DNA from: Domibacillus sp. DTU_2020_1001157_1_SI_ALB_TIR_016
GTDB lineage: Bacteria > Bacillota > Bacilli > Bacillales > Domibacillaceae
Assembly (NCBI RefSeq): GCF_032341995.1
Contig: NZ_CP135439.1
Location: forward strand, 372,001 to 436,000
Length of the DNA: 64,000 bases
Direction: 5' to 3'
Translations under genes and position numbers: made by a program
Notes under the pieces: model-generated
Seen by the model: only the letters and a program-made list of their open reading frames with translations
Database searches by the model: none
What the model was told of the DNA's origin: nothing
Shown here: in pieces, positions 49,919-59,509 of the stretch
Numbering within the stretch: the first letter of the stretch is position 1
How the letters are laid out: the number at the start of each line of letters is the position of its first letter

Positions 49919-50337
49919 CTATTTGAGGAGAAATATAAAATAGGAATCTATGACAGGAAAAACAAAACAAATTGAATTGCCAACCGTAAAGGAAATCAAT
50001 AAAAAGAAGCTTAGATTGTGACGCCTTTATCGTTAGTTATATCACTTAATACTAAAGATTAGTCGCACCTGTTATGTTAGCAGCTTAAACGCTGGCATAG
50101 TGCATTTGAATACATTCAGATTTATCTGCAAGCATTGCCAAGGTTCTTATTCCTATGTATTTAGTGAATGTATTTCAAATATTAATTGTAGTAACAATAA
50201 ATATCATAGGGAGGCACTAATTCTTTGTTAAAATAGATTTACATTTCTCTTTACTTTTCTGGACACAAAGCTGTAACTCTATTAATTTAAAAGCAAAATG
50301 GATATTTAAAGTATTGAAGGGGGTTACGGTCACTTAT

Positions 50338-53100
50338 ATGATTCCGCATGTAAAATTTTTTCGTAAAGTTTTTGTCTTTATGATAGTGGTGATAACAGCA
50401 AGTGCTATTTCTCCATTTACACTCGCTGCGAGTTTTACCGATGTAGAGCCAAGATATCAAGAAGCAGTGGATTTCCTGGTATCTAAAGGAATCAATGGAA
50501 GAGCAGATGGCACTTTCGGTACTCATCAAAATATTAAACGTGTTGATGCAGCCATATTTGTTGTGAAAGCACTGGATCTTGATATTGAATTAGCTCCAAC
50601 TTCTGGCTTTACCGATGTGCCGGAACGCGCAGCTAAAGAAGTAAATGCTCTTAAAGCAGCCGGCATTACAAGTGGAAAAACTAAAACTACTTTTGGGTCG
50701 AGTGACCTGATCACCCGTGGTGAACTTGCTGTATGGCTTACAAAAGCATTTGAGCTTGAGTCAGTCGATGTAGAACTTGTTTTCACTGATGTAGCAGAAC
50801 GATACATAAATGATGTTAAAGCTTTGGTATACAACGAAATTACTAAGGGAACTTCAGAAACGACTTTTGGAACACACGATAAAGCAAAGCGTGGAGACTT
50901 TGCTATCTTTGTATACAAGGCCTGCCAAATTAAAGACAAACTCAATGCTCCTGCTATTAAAAGTATAAACGCAGTTAATGGAAAACAAATCGAATTAACG
51001 TTTAGCACTGCACTTGATGTTGAAGAGGCTGCCTACATTGCAAAGACTGGAAATCGCATTGTTGTATATACTGCTAGTGAATCAGTGGCATCGGCTAACT
51101 TCATATCTGAAATGATTAGCTTCAGTGATGATAGAAAAACGGCTATGGTTATTTTAAAGCCAAGGACTGCCACGCAAGCTGATCAAGAGCTAGCTGAAGG
51201 TAAAGCATATACAGTTGCTTTGGTTAGTGACTATGGTGACCATTTAAGTTTTGCTCAGGTTGAAGCAAAATCTGATCCCGCTGTGCTTTTGAAAGGACTC
51301 GAGGTACCTAAAGTAGAAGTTAGCGAGGAACAAGACTATGTGATAGTGGAATTTAGTCAAAGGATGGACCAGGAAGTAAAAAACTTGGCAAACTATGAAG
51401 TGTTTGATAACTATGGTGTTATAGTTCAGGGTCCATTTTCACATGCCGAATGGATAGATGTAACGACTAAAACAGCTGTTAAACTTAAAATGAATCCAGG
51501 TGTATTATCAGCAGGTAAAACCTACAAACTAAAAATTAGCCCGAATTTAGAATCAGAAAGCGGTTCTAAACTGCCTCTTACTCAACTTGTTACAGCTTTC
51601 AAAACGCCAACAATTATTGAAGCACAGCCAAGAATAGAATTGGCACGTATAACAGGTACGAATGAAATAACCATTACTTTCGACCAAGATCTATTTAATA
51701 GAGTTATGAGTAATGTAAGTATGTTGGAAGTCAAAAGATTAAATAACACGACCATTGATGTAAACAAAATAAGCTTCTTAGATAAGAATTTAGTACTTAC
51801 TACAAGTGAAAAAGAAGCTTTTGATGAAGGATTTGCTTACACCATTTCTTTGCCATCTGGTATTGCGGTAAACGATCAATTCCGTAATGCTGTAAGTGAT
51901 ACTGTTAGTGATATAGAAGTAGTTGCAGTTAAAAATGAAGCAGCAACCTCAGTAAGGGCTGAATTTGTACGTGAAAAGAGAGACAAAGAAAAAGCGGATT
52001 TACATTTGGCTTTTGATCACGCGGTTAAGGTTGAAGACATAGCCGCAGGGGATATTAAGATTGAGAGTTATGGGAAAACATACTTTATTGCGGCTGACAC
52101 TAAAGTGGAAATTTTTGGAGAAGATCCCTCTGGTAAAACGCTAGTAATCAAGGACATTTCTAATGCGTTTGCAATGGATTATACTGATACCACCACAAAG
52201 GCTGCGACGAAGTTTGTTCCTGAAGATGGGGAATCTTATCGGGTAATTGTAGAAGGAAATGTAGCTAAATCCATTGCGCCTGTTATCGAAGAGGAACAAA
52301 AATCTAATCAAGCTGATTTACAAACGATTGTTGCTGGGATTGATATAGAAGCTCCGAAAATTCAAGAAGTAACATTACATTCGGCTGAGAAAATTACTAT
52401 TCAATTTAACGAAAACATTATAGCTTCTGGATTAGAGGATTCTGATATTAAGGTTAAAGGATTTATAAAATCCGCAGGTGCACGTTACGAAGCCGCTACA
52501 TTAACAGGATCAAGCTCGCTTGAATTCTCTGTAAGCGGAGATAAATTAACAATCACTTCTGCTGCTGATTCGGTTAAATTCCAAACAGGTGCTGTTGAAA
52601 TCGGTGAAACGATTATGTCAATAGGTGCAGATACACTGAAAGATGCTAATGGAATTGAAAATGAGAATATGGAATACATCATCACTGATAATGATACAAA
52701 TTTGTATGATAAAGCAGCTCCGATCATGATTGGCTCAAAAATAACGGATGTTTTATCCGGTGCGTTAGAAGTTACTTACAGTGAAGATGTGTACGCTAAG
52801 TCAGGGACTGGTGCAGAGGCGGCAAAACAATTTAATGTTAGCGGTGTAGAGAGAAATACAACCGGGGCTAGTTCTACAGTTTCGACTTCCGCTGGGGCTG
52901 CCCAAAATGTATTTGAAGTTATATTTACGAATAAGACTTTTACATTTAAAGACTATTCTTCTGCGAATTTAATTTATACCCATAACGTAAATTATACAAT
53001 ACAAGATGTGGAACAAAATCACCAGGCTTCTGGATCAGTTATTGGAATTTTGAACCCAACCTCTGCTTTTATAGTTAGTGCAGCTTCTACAAATAAATAA
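50338..53100 (+). CDS. SLH-domain S-layer protein 2 (paralogue of protein 1)
   Basis: 920 residues from the ATG at 50338; AAGGGGG lies 14 nt before it, a long spacing, and the TTG at 50314 is the alternative. Signal peptide to about ISPFTLAA. Three SLH repeats: GINGRADGTFGTHQNIKRVDA, GITSGKTKTTFGSSDLITRGE and EITKGTSETTFGTHDKAKRGD. The body aligns with S-layer protein 1 throughout (GNRIVVYTASES/GNRIVVFDSSET; VLLKGLEVPKVEV/VLLKGLEVPDVEL) but lacks the APADEQ tail. The DNA is more AT-rich and codon use less biased, so it may be an alternative or weakly expressed S-layer protein. Confidence 0.9.
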   Translation: MIPHVKFFRKVFVFMIVVITASAISPFTLAASFTDVEPRYQEAVDFLVSKGINGRADGTFGTHQNIKRVDAAIFVVKALDLDIELAPTSGFTDVPERAAKEVNALKAAGITSGKTKTTFGSSDLITRGELAVWLTKAFELESVDVELVFTDVAERYINDVKALVYNEITKGTSETTFGTHDKAKRGDFAIFVYKACQIKDKLNAPAIKSINAVNGKQIELTFSTALDVEEAAYIAKTGNRIVVYTASESVASANFISEMISFSDDRKTAMVILKPRTATQADQELAEGKAYTVALVSDYGDHLSFAQVEAKSDPAVLLKGLEVPKVEVSEEQDYVIVEFSQRMDQEVKNLANYEVFDNYGVIVQGPFSHAEWIDVTTKTAVKLKMNPGVLSAGKTYKLKISPNLESESGSKLPLTQLVTAFKTPTIIEAQPRIELARITGTNEITITFDQDLFNRVMSNVSMLEVKRLNNTTIDVNKISFLDKNLVLTTSEKEAFDEGFAYTISLPSGIAVNDQFRNAVSDTVSDIEVVAVKNEAATSVRAEFVREKRDKEKADLHLAFDHAVKVEDIAAGDIKIESYGKTYFIAADTKVEIFGEDPSGKTLVIKDISNAFAMDYTDTTTKAATKFVPEDGESYRVIVEGNVAKSIAPVIEEEQKSNQADLQTIVAGIDIEAPKIQEVTLHSAEKITIQFNENIIASGLEDSDIKVKGFIKSAGARYEAATLTGSSSLEFSVSGDKLTITSAADSVKFQTGAVEIGETIMSIGADTLKDANGIENENMEYIITDNDTNLYDKAAPIMIGSKITDVLSGALEVTYSEDVYAKSGTGAEAAKQFNVSGVERNTTGASSTVSTSAGAAQNVFEVIFTNKTFTFKDYSSANLIYTHNVNYTIQDVEQNHQASGSVIGILNPTSAFIVSAASTNK

Positions 53101-53611
53101 TCCAAAATATTGCTTTGTAAGTCAGTAACCTAGCGAAAGAAGTAAGAATCACACCCCATGAATATTCATGGGGTCTTGTTTTATATCTATATATAAAATG
53201 GCTCCTCTTTATCATTCATTCCAGTGTAATGAAGATAGAAATAGATAGTGACAGTTATGTACAGGATCATCTTAAGTCCAAATTCAGGTCCATCTCTGTT
53301 GCAGGGAAAAGCAAAGTAGAAGTATCTAAAGAAAACAAGTCAGGACAATGAGATTAAATGGAAGCAAAAGAATCTACATAATAAAGAACATATGCAGAAC
53401 TGATAAACATTAGGATACTAAAATGGGCAGAGACATCACTTTATTAGAACTACTGATAGTCTAATGTGTAAATTTTATGAATATTTTAATAATATTTATT
53501 AATGTATATCTTGTAAGTTTTCAAAGAGATATAGAAAATTTTGTTTGAATAGTTTAAAATTACTAATGGTGATAATTTTGTCTATTTTGTTAAAAACAGG
53601 AGGGAATAAAA
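53101..53611 (+). other. Gap between S-layer gene 2 and the repeat protein gene
   Basis: A perfect 22-bp palindrome at 53153-53174 followed by TCTTGTTTT ends S-layer gene 2. The first bases (TTGCTTTGTAAGTCAGT, 53110-53126) match those after S-layer gene 1 (49243-49259) at 15 of 17 positions. The remaining 420 bp are AT-rich without a gene. Confidence 0.55.
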
Positions 53612-55384
53612 ATGAGTATGGATAATTTTAACAAGAAAAAAGCGATGAATGTAAGAAACGTTTTGTCAAAGACGGTCATCTCTGGAGTTATAGTGTTGAG
53701 TGCAACTGCTTTTGGGACATCATCTGCATGGGCTCAAGCACCAGTAAGTAAAGTGACAGCAGCGGCCATTGAGCAGCCTATTTCTTATGAAGTGATTGAT
53801 GAAAACGAAACGATCGTTATTCTTTTTAATGAACCTATTGAGAATAATAAAAGAAATGATTCTGAATTAAGAAAACAAATTAAACTGGCTGCTAACGGAA
53901 CTTCTTTTAGAAGTTTAAGTTCAAGAGATGACGTTTCCGTGGAGGATAACGCACTTATTATCAATCTTTCAAAGCCAATCACAGGCAGCAAGAATAAAGT
54001 AAAGATTGCTAAGAATTCACTCAAATACTTATCCGGTAATGTAATTGATTCTGAGTTAATCACCGACTCTATTGAGGCTTTAGATATTACAGCGCCTGTG
54101 TATCAAGGAAGCACGATTAGTTCAGACAATAAAGAAGTTACACTTATTTTTAGTGAAGATATTTCCGGTGATACGGAGCTAAAAGAGGCGGTACATATCT
54201 CAACGGACGGCAGAGAATTCGGTTCTCTTCAAGAAGCCGACAGTGCTGAAATAGATGGGAATAAACTTGTGATTAGCTTTGCTGAAGGATTAAGAGGATC
54301 AAAAAATGTGATCCGAGTAGAAGAAGATACGCTAAAAGATGAGTCGGGAAATCTTCTAGACGAGCCTGTTGTAACGAAACCGATACAAGCACGCGATATT
54401 TACGCGCCGGAATATCTAGATTCAACAGTTTCGAATTCAAATAAAACGGTAACACTGTTCTTTGATGAAAATATTGAAAGCACTACAAGATCTTCGGCTG
54501 CATTAAAAAGTGCCATTCACCTTTCAAGCGATGGCGGTGAGTATACGGATTTAGGAGATAGAGATCGAGTTTCTATAAGAAATAACGCATTGACAGTGAG
54601 CTTTGCGAATGCAATTACTGGCACAAATGAGCTGAAAATTGATGGCGGCATATTAAGCGATAAAGAAGAAAATGTAATAGAAGAGTCTATTACAGCTGAG
54701 ATCAAGGCAGCCGATATTGAAGCACCTGAGTATACAGAAGCAATCGTTTCGGATGACAACCAAACAGTAACGCTTGTATTTGACGAAGATATTGCAGCGA
54801 ATAAAAGTGCTGCTTCTTTAAAAGCAGCCGTTAAAATTTCAACTGATGGAAAAAGATTTAGCAGCCTTAACGGAGCTGATCAAGTTTCTATTTCTGATAA
54901 CAAATTAGTTATCTATCTCTCAGAAGGCCTTTCAGTGGGTGAAAATTTTATAAAAGTTTCTTCATATACTCTTAAAGATGTGGCTGGTAACATTTTTAAA
55001 GATGAAATTGTGACTGAAGGTCTTTATGTAGCAGACACAATAGCTCCTGCACTAAGTAATATTTCAATCGGCGGTAAAGGCTTAGAAACTGTATACGGGG
55101 ATATAGAGGATGGTACCATTACGCTGGCTGGCATTAACCCTAATGCTAAATATACTACTGGAACGCTGTCACTGAGTGAACGTGCAACAGTTAAACTAGG
55201 TCGTGTTGAAGTAACCGTTCCTCAAGGTTCTAACTTTATAGAAATTCTGTCAGAGTTATTTGGTGTCAGCGGCTCAGTAGTTGGATCTGCATTCTCATTA
55301 CTTGACGGCAAAACTATCACACTTACAGATACTTCAGGTAATACCGTTACGTATACATTGGATATTCAATTCTCAACAAATTAA
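53612..55384 (+). CDS. Exported repeat protein with SwmB/Ig-like domains, no SLH
   Basis: 590 residues from an ATG behind CAGGAGGGAATAAAA. Signal peptide about 1-41 (ending SSAWA). Four repeats of about 105 residues follow, each containing a strand such as KEVTLIFSEDISG, KTVTLFFDENIES or QTVTLVFDEDIAA, then STDGREFGSL-like and NKLVISF-like strands, and an end like GNLLDEPVVTKPIQARDI. This is the SwmB/bacterial Ig-like pattern. The last 110 residues differ (YTTGTLSLSERATVKLGRVEVTVP). There is no SLH repeat, LPXTG signal or membrane tail, so it must be secreted or held by binding another surface protein. Confidence 0.8.
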   Translation: MSMDNFNKKKAMNVRNVLSKTVISGVIVLSATAFGTSSAWAQAPVSKVTAAAIEQPISYEVIDENETIVILFNEPIENNKRNDSELRKQIKLAANGTSFRSLSSRDDVSVEDNALIINLSKPITGSKNKVKIAKNSLKYLSGNVIDSELITDSIEALDITAPVYQGSTISSDNKEVTLIFSEDISGDTELKEAVHISTDGREFGSLQEADSAEIDGNKLVISFAEGLRGSKNVIRVEEDTLKDESGNLLDEPVVTKPIQARDIYAPEYLDSTVSNSNKTVTLFFDENIESTTRSSAALKSAIHLSSDGGEYTDLGDRDRVSIRNNALTVSFANAITGTNELKIDGGILSDKEENVIEESITAEIKAADIEAPEYTEAIVSDDNQTVTLVFDEDIAANKSAASLKAAVKISTDGKRFSSLNGADQVSISDNKLVIYLSEGLSVGENFIKVSSYTLKDVAGNIFKDEIVTEGLYVADTIAPALSNISIGGKGLETVYGDIEDGTITLAGINPNAKYTTGTLSLSERATVKLGRVEVTVPQGSNFIEILSELFGVSGSVVGSAFSLLDGKTITLTDTSGNTVTYTLDIQFSTN

Positions 55385-55423
55385 ACAAGTAACCATTTTG
55401 CTGATCAATTTCATATTTGCCGT

Positions 55424-55456
55424 AAAAAAACGAGGCCATCATGGGCCTCGTTTTTG
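55424..55456 (+). terminator. Bidirectional terminator
   Basis: AAAAACGAGGCC-ATCAT-GGGCCTCGTTTTT between two convergent genes; A and T runs on both sides serve both strands. Confidence 0.92.
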
Positions 55457-55462
55457 TGTGGT

Positions 55463-57871
55463 TTATTTTACTGTAACGCCATTTGCATCTTTTAATGCCG
55501 TCTGAGCGTCTTTGATTGCTACAGTTGGTGCAGAAGCTGGAGAAGAGGCAAGGTTGAATTGAACCTGCTTTTCATTTCCGCTCACGACTGTCACAGTTCC
55601 TGCTTCAGCCGTCGTGCTGCCCACTTTAATATCGAATACGTCGTTGGCATCTATTGCACTTTCAGCTGTTGCTCCTTCGACTTTTACTGCCTCTGAGAAT
55701 GTGACAACAACCGCTGTTCCGACTGTTTTCACATCCATTACAACTGCTGGCGTGTTATCCTTAACCGTTACAACAAAGTTTGCTGCAGTCATTACGTTTC
55801 CGGCTTTATCCGCTGCAGCGGCTACGTTTAGAACAGCAGGAGCGCCTGTTGACTGGTCGCCGATGTTAATCGCACCTTCAGGAAGCTCGATCATCACTGC
55901 TTTTTTCGTTGAATCAGTAAAGTAGATGTCTGTTCCAGCTGGCAGCGCTGTTCCGTCCAGGCGGTAGTTAGACAACGTTAGGGCAGAAGAAGTCACTTCT
56001 TCGTTAAATGTAACTTTAAATGTGTTTGTGCCTGCTGTTGTGACAGATGCTTCCGGTTTTACTGTATCTGTGCTTGTTGTTTCACCAATTGTAAACGTGT
56101 CTTTGATTGCAGCCGTTTTGTTTCCGTAAGCATCAGCAAAATAGCTGGATGGGAAAGACACCGTATACGTACCGGCAGCAATGGCTGCGTCAGCATCTGT
56201 AATCTTTACAGTGTATGTTTTTTTGTCTTCAGACAATGTGCCGCCTTTCGCTGTGAACTTTACACCGTCCGCATTACGGATATCGATGGCTGACAGCGAG
56301 CCAGACATGGTTACAGCTTCGTCAAATGTAAAGGACAGCGCCTTGTTTCCTTCTGTTACTTTAGAAGAAGCAAGGACTGGAGCCTGCGCGTCTTTTACAA
56401 ATGTTAAAGCAGCCTGGAACAAATCATTTTTTAAACCAGAAAGATCGCTCATTGCATCTTTCGCAATGTAAAGTGTAAATGTTTCGCTTGTTGAATCTTC
56501 GCTGAAAAGGTCACCTGCTACAGTCAGGTTATATGTTTTGCCGCTTGCGTCTGTTGTGTCTTTTACAAGGGTCACAGCTGTTTGGTCAGCGCCTTGCTGA
56601 AGGGTTGCTTTCACTGTGCCCTGTGTAATGGCTTCGCTTACCGTTACTTTCGCTGTGTTTTGGCCCGTAACCTCTACACCCGTTACATGCGGTTTGTTTG
56701 TATCAGTTGTTGGTGCTGAAACAGAACCATTGTACAAGTCCATTTCGTGTTTTGCTGCTGAAGCATCTGCTGCACCAGCGACATACAGGGAAGCAGAATC
56801 GCCTGCGTCAAGTGTTTTTGTAATTTCTACTTTTGTTTTGTCTGACGTGTTTAGTTTCACATCGCCTGCTGCAACCGGTGTGCCATCTACACGGATAACA
56901 GCTGGTGCTTCGCTTAATTCTTCAGAAAACGTTAACGTAATTACGCCATTTGAATAAGAAGTACCTGTGACAAATGGTTTTACTGTATCTTCATACGTAA
57001 ACACAGATGTGTATTTCGCTGTTTTAATTGCTGTATCTGCTTTTATAGCAATTGGGTTTACAACCAATACGCCGTCTTTGACTTCAGCGCCGCCATCAAA
57101 AGTTAAAAGAACGGTTTTGCCATCTTCTGAAAGAACGGCTTTTGAGGCAGCTGTGTTGTTTAATGTGAAAAGAGAAGCTGCAAGCGTGTCTTTATTCAAT
57201 TCTGTATTAAAAGTAACCGTGATTTGTTTCGCATTTTGTGGTTTAACAGACTTAACAGCCGGCTCCTCAATATCAATAGGCGTACGATATAAGAAGATGG
57301 CCATTTCGCCACGTTTAACCGGATCGTTTGTGCCGAATGAAGTAGCTGTTTTTCCCGTTGTAAGTCCGTTGTCCACAAGTGCTGCGACCGCTTCATCATA
57401 ACGGTCTGATACATCTGTGAACTTTAAGTTATCAACATCGCCTTTTAAATCGTACGCACGTGAAAGAATGATCGCAAGTTCACCGCGTGTAATATCCTGG
57501 TTTGAACCAAACGTTGTCGCTGTTTTCCCGTTAACAATACCTGCTGCTTTAAGGGCATTTACATAAGGTACAGCACGGTCAGGAAGATCTGTGAAGCCGG
57601 CGTTCGGTGCATTTGTTGTATCAAGCTCAAGTGCTTTTGCAATCATCACGGCTGCATCTACACGTTTAATTGTTAAGTTAGTTCCAAACTGAGTTTTGCT
57701 AATGCCGTTAGTAATCTGGTTATCTACCAGATATTCTACCGCTTCTGTATAACGGCCGGACACATCTGTAAACGGCAGTGCCGCAAAAGCAGGAGTTACA
57801 GCTGATGCAACAACTGTTGCCGTCGCTGCAGATGCTACAAATTTACGATATGAATGATTCTTGTATCCCAT
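55463..57871 (-). CDS. SLH-domain S-layer protein 3
   Basis: 802 residues. The signal peptide (KFVASAATATVVASAVTPAFA) is almost the same as that of S-layer protein 1 (KFVATAATATLVATAVTPAFA). Three SLH repeats (about 32-200): IKRVDAAVMIAKALELDTTN, ITRGELAIILSRAYDLKG and VKRGEMAIFLYRT. Then about six Ig/SwmB-like domains, with strands such as ITLTFSEELSEAPAVIRVDG, LSFTFDEAVTMSGSL, FKVTFNEEVTSSALTL and VVVTFSEAVKVEGA. No cysteine. It lies on the opposite strand from the other S-layer genes and has higher GC than gene 2, fitting separate regulation. Confidence 0.92.
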   Translation of the reverse strand: MGYKNHSYRKFVASAATATVVASAVTPAFAALPFTDVSGRYTEAVEYLVDNQITNGISKTQFGTNLTIKRVDAAVMIAKALELDTTNAPNAGFTDLPDRAVPYVNALKAAGIVNGKTATTFGSNQDITRGELAIILSRAYDLKGDVDNLKFTDVSDRYDEAVAALVDNGLTTGKTATSFGTNDPVKRGEMAIFLYRTPIDIEEPAVKSVKPQNAKQITVTFNTELNKDTLAASLFTLNNTAASKAVLSEDGKTVLLTFDGGAEVKDGVLVVNPIAIKADTAIKTAKYTSVFTYEDTVKPFVTGTSYSNGVITLTFSEELSEAPAVIRVDGTPVAAGDVKLNTSDKTKVEITKTLDAGDSASLYVAGAADASAAKHEMDLYNGSVSAPTTDTNKPHVTGVEVTGQNTAKVTVSEAITQGTVKATLQQGADQTAVTLVKDTTDASGKTYNLTVAGDLFSEDSTSETFTLYIAKDAMSDLSGLKNDLFQAALTFVKDAQAPVLASSKVTEGNKALSFTFDEAVTMSGSLSAIDIRNADGVKFTAKGGTLSEDKKTYTVKITDADAAIAAGTYTVSFPSSYFADAYGNKTAAIKDTFTIGETTSTDTVKPEASVTTAGTNTFKVTFNEEVTSSALTLSNYRLDGTALPAGTDIYFTDSTKKAVMIELPEGAINIGDQSTGAPAVLNVAAAADKAGNVMTAANFVVTVKDNTPAVVMDVKTVGTAVVVTFSEAVKVEGATAESAIDANDVFDIKVGSTTAEAGTVTVVSGNEKQVQFNLASSPASAPTVAIKDAQTALKDANGVTVK

Positions 57872-58164
57872 TTATTTATAAGCCTCCACGAAATTATGTT
57901 ATAGAATCCTATTTTCTCATACACTGGTTAAATTAAACAATAATTAAATTCAAAAAAATGTTACGATTTCAAGAAGAATGACCTGGGTAAATGTTATTAA
58001 ATGGTATTAAGTGGAAGGTGAAAAGACAGCGTGAAACCCCTCTGAAATACCCGACCATTTTTCTGAGAAAAGTAAGAAAAAAGAAGGGAATGGGAGGAAG
58101 ATGCCGAATGGCATAAGATTGAGGACGTTTATCCTATACATATAGTTTAAAAGGAGAGAAAAAA
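57872..58164 (+). promoter_or_regulatory. Divergent promoter region
   Basis: TTGAGG (58119-58124), 16 bp, TATAGT (58141-58146) can drive the SLH gene at 58165. The minus-strand S-layer gene must also start here; no clear promoter for it was found. The rest is AT-rich. Confidence 0.5.
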
Positions 58165-59226
58165 GTGAAAAAATATTTATGGGTGTTCACGATCTGCTTT
58201 TGCATCGTGAGCGGATTCCATTCACAGGTAAAGGCGGCGGCGTTCAGCGATTTGGGCGAAAGTCAGCGCTTTTACAAAGAAATGATGTATTTAGAAGGTA
58301 AAGCGATTATTTCAGGCTATCCGGACGGTACCTTTCAACCGGATGGACAGGTAACGAGAGCCGCAGCGGCGATTATGATCGGGCGGGCATTGGGGCTTGA
58401 TGGAACCCAGAAAGCGACAAAGTTTTCGGACGTAGGCGCCGATCAAAAAGCGAGCGGCTATATTGCTTCGGCAACAGCCCGCGGGATTATCAGCGGTTAT
58501 CCGGATGGGCGCTATCATCCGAACGAAGCGGTGACACGGGGACAAATGGCGATCTTTTTATCAAGAGCATTCGGGCTGACAAAAGAAGCGGCGGCTCCTT
58601 TTACAGACGTGTCCTCTTCCATGGCCAGCTATCCGCATATTAAAAGAATTATTGCTGAAAATTTGACATCCGGTTACGAAGACAATACATTTCGTCCGAA
58701 TGTGAAAGTCACACGCGCTCAATTTTCTGCTTTTCTGGCAAGAGCGTTAAACGATGACTTCAAAGTAGAACTGCCGCCTGCCCCGGTAAGCTATTTAAAG
58801 GATAAAAGCAAAACCTACTATTATAATTCCGATGACATGGGCAGCTACTCTTATAAATTCTCAGGCCGGAAATACTTTGAGTGGAATCTGTGGGATGTAT
58901 ATGAAGGAAGCAAAAACACCTATTCCATCGTAGAGAAAGAAGACAGCAAAGGCTATTACTTCGGCTATCCCGAATCAGAATCGTGGATGATGTTAAAATA
59001 TCCGGTTAAAGTGGGCCAAAAATGGAGTATTGGTTATCAAGGATTTGTGCATACATATGAAATCACATCTACCACAAAAACGATCACAACACGGGCCGGA
59101 ACGTTCCGCAATGTGATCGAAGTAACCGCAGATGATGGCGGAGTAGATTATTATGCACCGAACGTCGGCCTCATCAAAGTGATTTTTGAAGGAATTACAA
59201 AAGTAGAGCTGATCAAAATTCAATAA
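58165..59226 (+). CDS. Surface protein with three N-terminal SLH repeats
   Basis: 353 residues from a GTG behind AAAGGAGAGAAAAA. Signal peptide about 1-25. SLH repeats fill about 27-205: AIISGYPDGTFQPDGQVTRAA, GIISGYPDGRYHPNEAVTRGQ and NLTSGYEDNTFRPNVKVTRAQ. The last 140 residues form a beta-rich domain (YKFSGRKYFEWNLWDVYEGSK, TITTRAGTFRNVIEVTADDGG, YYAPNVGLIKVIFEG) of the kind seen in uncharacterised Bacillus surface proteins. No catalytic motif seen; function unknown. Confidence 0.85.
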   Translation: MKKYLWVFTICFCIVSGFHSQVKAAAFSDLGESQRFYKEMMYLEGKAIISGYPDGTFQPDGQVTRAAAAIMIGRALGLDGTQKATKFSDVGADQKASGYIASATARGIISGYPDGRYHPNEAVTRGQMAIFLSRAFGLTKEAAAPFTDVSSSMASYPHIKRIIAENLTSGYEDNTFRPNVKVTRAQFSAFLARALNDDFKVELPPAPVSYLKDKSKTYYYNSDDMGSYSYKFSGRKYFEWNLWDVYEGSKNTYSIVEKEDSKGYYFGYPESESWMMLKYPVKVGQKWSIGYQGFVHTYEITSTTKTITTRAGTFRNVIEVTADDGGVDYYAPNVGLIKVIFEGITKVELIKIQ

Positions 59227-59237
59227 ATCCATTGGGA

Positions 59238-59272
59238 AAGCGGGTTCCGCTCAAGGAACCCGCTTTTTTATC
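59238..59272 (+). terminator. Terminator of the SLH surface protein gene
   Basis: AAGCGGGTTCC-GCTCA-AGGAACCCGCTT followed by TTTT. Confidence 0.93.
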
Positions 59273-59303
59273 GTAAGAAAAGAAAGAAGAGATCAAGAAA
59301 GTA

Positions 59304-59460
59304 TGATAGAATACATAAAGCAGGGATCATCCCTGTTTTTGAATGATTATATCCATATAGGTACACATAAATAGATTGTAATTGTAAAAAGTCTGCATCC
59401 ATTCAGCGGCACAGCAAGAACGGCAGAGAGCCATACAACAGCTCTCTGCTTCTTTTTGCT
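59304..59460 (+). promoter_or_regulatory. Leader with an extended -10 promoter and two hairpin/T-run elements
   Basis: TGA-TAGAAT at 59304-59312 is followed by CAGGGAT-CATCCCTG-TTTTT (59321-59340) and then GCAGAGAGC / GCTCTCTGC with TCTTTTT (59423-59457). Both look like terminators, and both lie before the helicase gene at 59510. This could be an attenuated leader or a short non-coding RNA. Confidence 0.45.
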
Positions 59461-59509
59461 CAAAGGCAGCAAGAGAATCTTAAAGGAATAGTAAGCAGGT
59501 GAACATATC

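Larger units (their letters stand above)
49232..50337 (+). other. 1.1-kb gap between S-layer genes 1 and 2
   Basis: Terminator of S-layer gene 1 at 49287-49338 (ATACCTCATG / CATGGGGTAT, then TTTTTT). After it come about 430 bp with short coding-like pieces (e.g. a frame reading FGEALIAEGVKSGEIVPEES near 49420) and many stops, closed by two more terminators at 49774 and 49885 that have no gene before them. An extended -10, TGT-TAAAAT at 50226-50234, can drive S-layer gene 2. Most likely remnants of a lost gene. Confidence 0.5.
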
